NCBI GenBank assembly: GCA_016200135.1 | Contig: JACQFI010000013.1 | Location: forward strand, 1-33,794 | Direction: 5' to 3' | Origin: Planctomycetota bacterium | Lineage (GTDB): Bacteria; Planctomycetota; SZUA-567; H5-PLA8 | DNA length: 33,794 nt | Part shown: one piece after another, positions 1 to 7,111 of the stretch | How the letters are laid out: each line of letters starts with the position of its first letter | Numbering within the stretch: position 1 is the stretch's first letter | Position numbers and translations under genes: made by a program | Notes under the pieces: generated by a model | Told to the model about the DNA's origin: nothing | What the model saw: only the letters and a program-made list of their open reading frames with translations | Database searches by the model: none

Positions 1-116
1 CTCCCCCCTGGTGGGGGAGGGTAGGGTGGGGGGTAGACAAACCCGCGGCTTCCCCTCTCCCTACCCTCCCCCGCAAGAGGGGAGGGAAAAACTTCGCGAA
101 GCGTGGGGCACTACAC
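1..116. mobile_element. Right part of a G-rich MITE-like element (copy A)
   Basis: This stretch matches 6700-6813 closely: C-run, GGGGGAGGGTAGGGTGGGG, then GTAGACAAACCCGCGGCT, a C-rich run and a tail ending GGCACTACAC. The left end lies outside the window. It contains four G-runs at 13-33, the pattern of an intramolecular G-quadruplex. No coding capacity is seen. Being a non-autonomous element is inferred from the terminal inverted repeats of the complete copy B at 6661-6815. Confidence 0.7.
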
Positions 117-161
117 CAGAATGGAAAATAATCAGTGCGGACGCGCGCCGCAAGCTGTTGG

Positions 162-239
162 GAGCGCCGGCCTCCAGGCCGGCAGGGCCGCCGGCATTCT
201 GCCGGCCCTATCCGCAGGCCGCCGAGCCTGCCGGCGCTC
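162..239. repeat. Nested GC-rich palindrome
   Basis: Outer arms GAGCGCCGGC (162-171) and GCCGGCGCTC (230-239) are perfectly complementary. Inside are GCCGGCCTCCAGGCCGGC (166-183) and a second hairpin with GGGCCG...CCGGCCC arms (about 185-208). The whole can fold as a branched structure. It lies upstream of the ABC-F gene with no clear link to it. The rest of 240-467 shows no gene or recognisable site. Confidence 0.5.
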
Positions 240-467
240 GAGTGCCTGGCCTCCCGGAGCGCCTCCCTTTTAAGGAATCTGGTGCGCTAGACCACGAACT
301 CCGCCGCATCCATGCGTGAATGGTTCCAGCACTGCGCTTCGCTCTTCACCTTTTACTCCACCCCTCCGGAATTCGGTTCTTGAAGGCGCGCCGAAGATCG
401 TGAGACTGGGCGTTCCACAAGGCGGCCGCGCTCGCGGCCCGGCCCCAGCCCTTCGGAACGTTCGCAC

Positions 468-2327
468 ATGGCGGTTCTGCTCAGTGTTCAGGCGTTGGGA
501 AAATCCTTCGGCGCGCGCCGCCTTTTCGCAGACCTCTCCTTCGGCGTGGAAGAAGGCGAGCGCCTCGGCCTGATCGGCCCCAACGGTTCCGGCAAATCGA
601 CGCTGCTGCGCCTGCTCGCCCAGATCGATCCGCCCGACAGCGGCGCGCTGGTGGTGAAGCGCCAGTTGCGCCGCGGCTACGTTCCGCAGGAAGAGATCTT
701 CCCGCCCGGCGCGACCGCCGAAGAGATCCTCCACGCCGCGCTCCAGGACGAACCGCTCGACGAAGCCCGCCGCGCGAACCGCGTCGCCGTGGTGCTCGGG
801 CGCATTGGCTTCGCCGATGACCGCCGCCGCGCCGCGGTCGAGACGCTCTCCGGCGGCTGGCGCAAGCGCGTCGCCATCGCCCGCGAACTCGTCCGCGAGC
901 CCGATCTTCTGCTCATGGACGAACCCACCAACCACCTGGACCTCGAAGGCATCCTCTGGCTCGAAAAACTGCTCGCGCAGGCGTCGTTCGCGTGCGTCGT
1001 GGTAAGCCATGACCGCCTGTTCCTCGAACACACCGCCACGCGCATCGTCGAACTGAACCGCCGCTACCCCGGCGGCTGCTACAGCGCGCCCGGGACCTAC
1101 AGCGATTTTCTGCTCAAGCGCGAAGAGTTCCTGCAGGGCCAGTTCAAGACGCAGCAGGCGCTCGAGAGCAAAGTCCGGCGCGAGACCGAATGGCTCAAGC
1201 GCGGCCCGCCCGCGCGCACCACCAAGGCCCGCGCGCGCATCGACGAAGCCGGCCGCCTGATCGACGAACTCGCCGAGACCCGCCAGCGCAACACGCAGGG
1301 CGCCGTGAAGATGGACTTCGCCGCGACCGGACGCCAGGCCAATAAGCTGCTGGTCTTAAAGAAGGTTTCGAAAAGCCTGGGCGAACGCAAGCTCATCGGC
1401 GGGCTCGACCTCGTGCTCTCTCCGGGCATGAAGCTCGGCCTGCTCGGCGGCAATGGCAGCGGCAAGACGACCTTCCTGCGCCTGCTCGCGGGGGAACTCG
1501 AGCTCGACGCGGGGAGCATCGAACGCGCCGAACGCTTGCGCGTGGTCTACTTCGATCAGACCCGCGAGTCCCTCGACAAGGAAGCCACCCTCCGGCGCGC
1601 GCTCGCGCCTTCGGGCGAGACCGTCACCTTCCGCGACCAGCCCATGCACGTCTCCGCGTGGGCGCGGCGCTTCCTCTTTCTGCCCGAACAGTTGGACATG
1701 CCCGTGAAGGACCTCTCCGGCGGCGAACAGGCCCGCATCCTCCTGGCGCGCATGATGCTGCGCCCCGCGGACCTGCTCCTGCTCGACGAACCGACCAACG
1801 ACCTCGATATCCCCTCGCTCGAAGTGCTCGAAGAGAGCCTCGACGACTTCCCCGGCGCGGTCGTGCTCGTCAGCCACGACCGCTTCATGCTCCAGAAACT
1901 CTCCACCGACATCCTGGGCCTGGATGGCCGCGGCGGCGCGCGCCTCTTCAGCGATTACACGCAGTGGGAGCGCGCGCAGGAAGAACTGCGTCTCGCCGCA
2001 GCCAAAGCCCAAAAGGCCGCCGCTTCAAAGTCCGCCTCGAACCTGCAGGCGCAGCCTCCGAAGGATGCGCAAAAAGATTCCCAGGCCGAGCCACCCAGGA
2101 AGGCCAAGCGGCTCTCCTACAACGAGCAGCGCGAATGGAACGGCATGGAGGACGCGATCCTGGAAAGCGAGGCCGCCGTGCAGGCGCTCCAGCAGGAGCT
2201 CGCACGCCCCGAGATCGCCGCCGACATCAAGAAGCTGCAGGATCGCTGCCACGCCCTCTCTGAAGCCCAGGCCCGCGTCGAAACTCTCTACGCGCGTTGG
2301 AAGGAACTCGAAGAGAAACAGCGCTGA
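468..2327 (+). CDS. uup: ABC-F family ATPase, Uup-type
   Basis: A soluble duplicated ABC ATPase of 619 aa without membrane segments, the ABC-F arrangement. Domain 1 has Walker A GPNGSGKS (residues 37-44), signature LSGG (127-130), Walker B with DEPTNHLD (to 158) and SHDR (180-183). A linker follows (about 205-285). Domain 2 has GGNGSGKT (327-334), LSGGEQ (416-421), DEPTNDLD (to 447) and SHDR (469-472). After residue 485 come an Ala/Lys/Gln-rich linker and a charged, coiled-coil-like tail (about 545-619), the hallmark of Uup over other ABC-F members. The family acts on ribosomes or on branched DNA intermediates; which applies here cannot be read from sequence. The ATG precedes a proper ABC domain start (LLSVQALGKSFG), so I keep it. 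It stands alone, 106 bases before the next gene. Confidence 0.9.
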   Translation: MAVLLSVQALGKSFGARRLFADLSFGVEEGERLGLIGPNGSGKSTLLRLLAQIDPPDSGALVVKRQLRRGYVPQEEIFPPGATAEEILHAALQDEPLDEARRANRVAVVLGRIGFADDRRRAAVETLSGGWRKRVAIARELVREPDLLLMDEPTNHLDLEGILWLEKLLAQASFACVVVSHDRLFLEHTATRIVELNRRYPGGCYSAPGTYSDFLLKREEFLQGQFKTQQALESKVRRETEWLKRGPPARTTKARARIDEAGRLIDELAETRQRNTQGAVKMDFAATGRQANKLLVLKKVSKSLGERKLIGGLDLVLSPGMKLGLLGGNGSGKTTFLRLLAGELELDAGSIERAERLRVVYFDQTRESLDKEATLRRALAPSGETVTFRDQPMHVSAWARRFLFLPEQLDMPVKDLSGGEQARILLARMMLRPADLLLLDEPTNDLDIPSLEVLEESLDDFPGAVVLVSHDRFMLQKLSTDILGLDGRGGARLFSDYTQWERAQEELRLAAAKAQKAAASKSASNLQAQPPKDAQKDSQAEPPRKAKRLSYNEQREWNGMEDAILESEAAVQALQQELARPEIAADIKKLQDRCHALSEAQARVETLYARWKELEEKQR

Positions 2328-2433
2328 ACCCCGCGCGCGCCGTCGAACGCGCCTGCGCCGAAGGCTTGCAACAGGCCTCAAGGTCGTGTACCTAATGCCC
2401 AGAGGCATCCTGGAACCTTACGAGGAGGCTCGC

Positions 2434-2742
2434 ATGGACGCTGCCGGTGAAGAAGCGCGCGTGCTGCGCGAACGGTTCGCAAGCTTCCACAAAAATTTTC
2501 TGACCTTCGTTCAGTACAAGCGCGAAGACGAGGCCATCTTCACCTTCGGCGTATTGACCGGCATGTACACGAACCGGTGCCTGGCGGGTGAACCGATCGC
2601 GGGCGACCCCTTCACCCTCGCGCTCAAGGTCAAGACCTTCGCCGAACACGAGGGCCTCGCGCGCCTCGCCGCCGTCGCCACGCTCTTCTCCGGCGAATCC
2701 GCGCCGCCGGATCCGGGAACCCGGACCGCACAGCTCTCCTAA
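2434..2742 (+). CDS. Small hypothetical protein (102 aa)
   Basis: I do not recognise this protein. The start is chosen because GAGGAGG (2422-2428) lies five bases before ATG 2434; an in-frame ATG at 2395 has no such site. The product is soluble, largely helical by composition, with no signal peptide or membrane segment. It has a central FHKNFLTFVQYKREDEAIFTFG patch of alternating aromatic and charged residues, here split by no repeats, and a Pro-rich last 15 residues. Third-position GC is high, like its neighbours, which supports real coding. It follows the ABC-F gene on the same strand and may be co-transcribed. Function unknown. Confidence 0.65.
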   Translation: MDAAGEEARVLRERFASFHKNFLTFVQYKREDEAIFTFGVLTGMYTNRCLAGEPIAGDPFTLALKVKTFAEHEGLARLAAVATLFSGESAPPDPGTRTAQLS

Positions 2743-2774
2743 CCGGCGCTTCCCGCTGCCTTAACCTCCCCTTA

Positions 2775-2796
2775 CCCCTCCTTACATAAGGAGGGG
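2775..2796. repeat. Short hairpin, possible terminator
   Basis: Perfect arms CCCCTCCTTA (2775-2784) and TAAGGAGGGG (2787-2796) follow the 102-aa gene by 32 bases. The run after it is only ATTTCATT, so termination is uncertain. Similar C-run/T-run...A-run/G-run hairpins followed by ATT occur at 29059-29077 and 32049-32065, which suggests a small dispersed repeat family. The remainder of 2743-2914 shows no gene. Confidence 0.5.
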
Positions 2797-2914
2797 ATTT
2801 CATTAGAGCACGGCCACGTATTCCCTATTCAAAACAGAAGTTCGAATTCCACGAGATTCCTTTGGTCAAACCCTTGGTCGCGTCGTTGGCAGGATATAGA
2901 TTGGGAGGCAGTAC

Positions 2915-5900
2915 ATGGGGCTCGCGAATGTGGAAGTCCAACCATTGAGCGCAACGGATCAAAGCCTGACGGCCCAGCAACGGCTGCTCGATCTGAGCGG
3001 GCCGGCGTACCAGTTGGCCGTGCGCGTGCTCCGTTCGACGAACGGCGCCGAAGACGCGGTCCAGCAGGCATACGTCAAGGCCATCCGTAATCTTCCCGGC
3101 AACTTGCCTCCCGATGAACTTCGCGCCTGGTTCCTCCGAGTGGTGGCCAACACGGCCAAGGACCACCTGAAGGAAGAAGCCCGGCGCCACAGGAGGGAAG
3201 CCGGCATGGTTCGTGAACCCCAGGTTCCGCTCGATAGCGAACTGCTAACCGCGCTCCGCCGCGGCGTCGACGAACTCGAAGACAAGTACCGCCTCCCGAT
3301 CAGCCTCTGTTACGAGCAGTGCCTGTCGCATGCCGAGGCCGCGGCGGTCCTCGAGTTGCCCAAGAGCACGCTCACGAAACACGTGAGCGACGGCCTGGAA
3401 CTCCTCCGCACGGTCTTGGCAAAAGGCGGATGGGCCGCCGCGCCGGCCTTGATCACCGGCGGGCTAGCCAACACCGCGCCTATCGTTCCCGCGGGGATGG
3501 CCGCGGCCATCCAGCATGCGCTCGCAACGGCCGCGACGTCGGCCGTGGCCGGCGGAACCGGCGCCGCCGTCTCCGCGGCCGCGAAGGCGCAGCCGCTCGT
3601 GGGCAAAGCGTTGGCCGCCAAAGCGCAGGCCGCCGGAGTCGTGACGGCGTCCAAGCTGAAGATCGCGGGCGTCGTGATCGGCCTGACGGTGCTCGCCGGC
3701 GCCGGCGCGCACGTCTCGATGAAGCTCTTCGGGTCCGGCCGCGAAGACCCGCAGCCGCTCGCGGCCCCCGTGCAGGGCGATCCGAAGGAGGACGAGAGCA
3801 AACCGACGCCGCCCGTGTATCCGGTCACGACGATCAACGGCACCGTCACCGAAGCCAAGACCGGCAAGCCGATCCCCGGTGTGACCGTGGCGGTGCACGC
3901 CGACGACGGCACGGGCATCCTGCCCGAACCCGGCGGGAAGACCTGCGCGGACTTCAACAAGCTCTGGAACTGGAAATGGCCCGCCGTTGAGACCGACGCC
4001 CAGGGCCGCTACACGCTGCGCTTCATGACCGGTAACCGCTGCCGCTTCTCCGCGGAAGTCTGCACGCTCTCGACCAGGCACCAGGGTACCGGGTACACCT
4101 CCATTCCCATTTACCAGGGCGAGACCGTCGCGGCCAAGGCGCTGACCGTCACGCCCTATTTGAAGGCGCGGGCGCGCGTCGTGGATGCCGACGGCAAGCC
4201 TGTGGCCGGCGCCACGGTGCGGAGTTTCGGGTATGGCGAATCCGTGACGGATAAGGACGGCTATTTCACCGACGAGTCCATCCCGGAAAACCGGATCAGT
4301 TGGGACGTTCAGGCGCACGGCTTCGAACTGCTCCGCTTCCCGTTCTGGAGCGGCGACAAGGATGCCGGCGAGCCCGTGATCCGGCTCAAGCCGTGCAAGC
4401 CCATCACCGGCGTCGTGCTGGATGCCGACGGCAAGCCCGCCAAGAACATCCTGGTGTACGGCGGCCAGGGCCCTTCGACGGGCTTCTTCCCGAACTGGTC
4501 CGTCCCGGTGGACGACCAGGGCCGCTTCACGCTTGGCACGGTCCTGCCCGGCGGCGGGAAGACGACGGTCTTTATCGTGCGCGGATACACGAACGTCGCG
4601 GAACCGCAGCAAGCCGCTCCCGGCCAGGCGGGCCTCGAATTCCGCCTGTTCCCGTTTGGGCGCATCGAAGTCGAGATCAAGGACGAACAAGGCAAGCCGC
4701 TGCCGAACGCGCGGGTCCGCGGCATGCAAAAGGATGAGAACGGCAGGGAACTGAACCAGCGCGTCCGCTGGAGCACCGCGAACGAGCAGGGCCTCGCCAT
4801 CATCGAAGACGCGCCCGCGGGACCAACCAAGCTGAACCTCTTTGAGCGACTCAACGAGGCCGGTGACGAGATCCTCGTCGAGAAAGGCAAGACCGCGAAA
4901 GCCGCGCTGACGTACCGGCCACTCCCGAACCAAAAAGAAGTCGTCGGCTTCCTGGTCGACGGCGCCGGCAAGCCGCTCCTCCATGCGCATGTCGGCGCAT
5001 GCCTGCGCTTGGGCCTGCAAGGGCCCCAGTCTTTTCAGGGCGAATGCTGGACCCAGGTGGACGGGCGGTATGAACTCCTCCTGAACTTAGATCTGGGCAT
5101 GAATGAACAGATGCGGGCCTTCCAGATTCCTGCGCCTGAGAAGGCCGGCCAGGTGCGCATCGTCGCCGAGTTGCAGGGCTACCAAGGCCGCGTCATCGAC
5201 AGCACGCGCGACTGGCCCAAGGCGGGCAATCGCGAAGATGCCGGGAAGATCGCGGTAACCCTGGCGCCGGAACGCACGCTCACGATCGCGTGCGCACGGT
5301 CCGACGGGAAACCCATGGACGTGTGGATGCGCGCCTGCATCGACGAGGCGGGCAAGAACGTCCTCTTCAGCCGCCTGGACGCCATGGATAAGCCCGGCAC
5401 GCTCAAGCTCGGCGTGCGCGGCGAAGGCAAGCTCAAGATCCGCCTGGCCGATCCCGCTTCGAACGCCGAGATCGAGATCGTCGCGCCGGCCGACGCGAAG
5501 GCAGAGACGCCGCTTCAGGCCGTCTTCCCCGGGCTGCGGCGCTTCGAATGGACGGTGCTGGACGAAGCCGGGAAGCCGGTCGAAGGCGCGCGGTTCACGG
5601 GCTACCCGGACAATCGCGAACTCATGCTGCCCAATCCGTCGAGTGACAAGGCGGGCAAGATCGCCTTCGACGCGTCGCCCGCGTTCGCAGGACAGTTCCT
5701 CGTCTTCGCCGACGCGGCGCACGCGCCGCATCTGGGCAAGATCGCCACGGGCGCGGACCCGTTCCGCGAGACCATCCGCCTGAAGCCCGCCGACGCGACG
5801 CTCTCCGGCCGTGCCGTCGACGAAGACGGCAAGGGAATCCCCGGCGCGCGCATCGACGTGCTGCTCTGGATTACTCCAAACATCGCGACCTCGTTCAACG

Positions 5901-6121
5901 TCACCGCCGACAAGGACGGCGCCTACTCGACCCCGGTCGCTTCGGGCTACGAAGTCTCCCTGCAGGCCGTGCGCGCCGAGATCATGGCCGTGGGCCAGAG
6001 CCCCAAGCTCCGCGTCTCCCCCGGCCAGAAAGCCAAACTCGACGTCACCGTCATCGACCGCACCAAGCCCCGCAAACCAGCCCCCCCAAAACCCCCGCCC
6101 CCACCCGCGGAAGATTTTTGA
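2915..6121 (+). CDS. Membrane-anchored ECF sigma factor with outer carboxypeptidase-regulatory-like repeats
   Basis: GGGAGG (2903-2908) lies six bases before the ATG. Residues about 22-95 match sigma-70 region 2 (GAEDAVQQAYVKAIRNL, AWFLRVVANTAKDHL). Residues 108-170 match region 4 with its helix-turn-helix (RLPISLCYEQCLSHAEAAAVLELPKSTL in two halves). An Ala-rich linker leads to one hydrophobic helix (about 248-267). Then follow some 780 residues of beta-type repeats of the form 'G-V-D-x-x-G-K-P-x-x-x-A-x-V' (for example VVDADGKPVAGATV, VLDEAGKPVEGARF, AVDEDGKGIPGARI), typical of carboxypeptidase-regulatory-like domains, and a Pro-rich end. Expected topology: sigma inside, repeats outside. 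Sigma factors with C-terminal extensions are known in planctomycetes. No anti-sigma gene is adjacent, so the extension may sense a signal itself; that is inference. Confidence 0.85.
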   Translation: MGLANVEVQPLSATDQSLTAQQRLLDLSGPAYQLAVRVLRSTNGAEDAVQQAYVKAIRNLPGNLPPDELRAWFLRVVANTAKDHLKEEARRHRREAGMVREPQVPLDSELLTALRRGVDELEDKYRLPISLCYEQCLSHAEAAAVLELPKSTLTKHVSDGLELLRTVLAKGGWAAAPALITGGLANTAPIVPAGMAAAIQHALATAATSAVAGGTGAAVSAAAKAQPLVGKALAAKAQAAGVVTASKLKIAGVVIGLTVLAGAGAHVSMKLFGSGREDPQPLAAPVQGDPKEDESKPTPPVYPVTTINGTVTEAKTGKPIPGVTVAVHADDGTGILPEPGGKTCADFNKLWNWKWPAVETDAQGRYTLRFMTGNRCRFSAEVCTLSTRHQGTGYTSIPIYQGETVAAKALTVTPYLKARARVVDADGKPVAGATVRSFGYGESVTDKDGYFTDESIPENRISWDVQAHGFELLRFPFWSGDKDAGEPVIRLKPCKPITGVVLDADGKPAKNILVYGGQGPSTGFFPNWSVPVDDQGRFTLGTVLPGGGKTTVFIVRGYTNVAEPQQAAPGQAGLEFRLFPFGRIEVEIKDEQGKPLPNARVRGMQKDENGRELNQRVRWSTANEQGLAIIEDAPAGPTKLNLFERLNEAGDEILVEKGKTAKAALTYRPLPNQKEVVGFLVDGAGKPLLHAHVGACLRLGLQGPQSFQGECWTQVDGRYELLLNLDLGMNEQMRAFQIPAPEKAGQVRIVAELQGYQGRVIDSTRDWPKAGNREDAGKIAVTLAPERTLTIACARSDGKPMDVWMRACIDEAGKNVLFSRLDAMDKPGTLKLGVRGEGKLKIRLADPASNAEIEIVAPADAKAETPLQAVFPGLRRFEWTVLDEAGKPVEGARFTGYPDNRELMLPNPSSDKAGKIAFDASPAFAGQFLVFADAAHAPHLGKIATGADPFRETIRLKPADATLSGRAVDEDGKGIPGARIDVLLWITPNIATSFNVTADKDGAYSTPVASGYEVSLQAVRAEIMAVGQSPKLRVSPGQKAKLDVTVIDRTKPRKPAPPKPPPPPAEDF

Positions 6122-6286
6122 GCGAAGCACTTCGAATATCCGCCCCGCAAAGCACGAATTGGGGCGAGCTACCAGACATATTCGCGCGCGCTGTCACCGA
6201 ATTTTTCAAGCCACCCGCCAAGTTGAGGTGCGCTCTCGCCGATTTTCGGATGTTGTCGTGCGCCGCGGAGCGGCGCTTGATGGTAG

Positions 6287-6630
6287 CCGTGGGTTTCAAC
6301 CCACGGAAAAGGGCGCGATAACCGCGGCCCGTCGCTGAGCGACGGTTGAAGGCGGCGGCGGAAAATTTCGTAGCCAACACCTACGCTACACGTCTTTGCA
6401 TGGCCACAGCGTATTCAGCGCCAAGAACCGAATACGTGGCGTTGTTGAATCGGCACGAGATCGATTTTCACGAATAGTCTGCTCTCGATGGATGCTTCAT
6501 GGCGTCGCTCCGCGACGCCCGGTGCTTGGGGGCGAGCGCCGACCGTGGGTTGAAACCCACGGCAACCCTCACGGCGTCGCTCTGCGACACACGGGATGTG
6601 CGATAGCGCGCCGCGAGTTGAAACCTACGG
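6287..6630. repeat. REP-like palindrome cluster
   Basis: CCGTGGGTTTCAACCCACGG (6287-6306) recurs as CCGTGGGTTGAAACCCACGG (6543-6562) and, decayed, as CCGCGAGTTGAAACCTACGG (6611-6630). The latter two are each followed by a related module (ACGGCGTCGCTCTGCGAC and ACGATGTCACTCTACGGC), and GGCGTCGCTCCGCGACGCC at 6501-6519 is another palindromic copy of that module. This is the appearance of REP-type units moved by IS200-like tyrosine transposases, though no transposase is in the window. No gene is seen in 6122-6660. Confidence 0.65.
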
Positions 6631-6660
6631 TTGCCATCACGATGTCACTCTACGGCACGC

Positions 6661-6815
6661 TAGTGTAGTGCCTCACGAATGTTGACGTTTTCCCCCCTCC
6701 CCTTTGAGGGGGAGGGTAGGGTGGGGGGTAGACAAACCCGCGGCTGCCCCCCTCCCTAACCCTCCCCCGCAAAGGGGGGAGGGGAAAACTTCACGAAGCA
6801 TGGGGCACTACACTA
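6661..6815. mobile_element. MITE-like element with G-quadruplex motif (copy B)
   Basis: A 155-bp unit with perfect 12-base terminal inverted repeats TAGTGTAGTGCC (6661-6672) and GGCACTACACTA (6804-6815). The outermost TA on both sides could be a duplicated TA target, as made by IS630/Tc1-type transposases. The interior holds C-rich and G-rich runs, including four G-runs at 6708-6728 identical in pattern to copy A at 13-33. There is no open reading frame of note. It sits between the sigma-factor gene and the helicase gene. Confidence 0.75.
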
Positions 6816-6947
6816 GGGCGTGGCAACTTCGCGCGCCCGTTCCGCCCCTGCTTCTCAAAACCCAGCTCGTCTCCCGGCACGATACGCGTCCCTTTCTCTC
6901 CAAACCCCGCCCGCCTCCGACACTTCACGCGTCCCCTTCTCTCCACG

Positions 6948-7006
6948 CCCCCTCCCGCGCCCCGACCTTTTAAAACATTCTTAAAAGGTAGGGGCGCGGG
7001 AGGGGG
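6948..7006. repeat. Long hairpin with 26-bp arms
   Basis: Arms 6948-6973 and 6981-7006 are complementary with one mismatch; they begin CCCCCTCCCGCGCCCC and meet at a seven-base loop AACATTC. The hairpin lies about 105 bases past the stop codon of the minus-strand helicase gene and could end its transcript, but no long U-run follows on either strand. Upstream, 6885-6950 holds an imperfect direct repeat (ACGCGTCCCtTTCTCTCCA). No gene is seen in 6816-7111. Confidence 0.6.
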
Positions 7007-7111
7007 TGTCGAAGTGGGAACGCTCCCGCCTGCCCGCGAGCATCCCACGCAATGCGCGGAATTGTGCGTGCCACACGACAAGTTTGGGTGCCCTGTCACC
7101 TTAACTGTTAT

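Noticed and set aside
3464..5020. 518-codon minus-strand frame opposite the sigma factor
   Set aside because: Antisense shadow of the repeat region, rich in Arg/Gly/His.
6287..6630. Possible CRISPR array
   Set aside because: Repeats are palindromic, only three, irregularly spaced (about 256 and 68 bases) and decayed; no cas gene is present.
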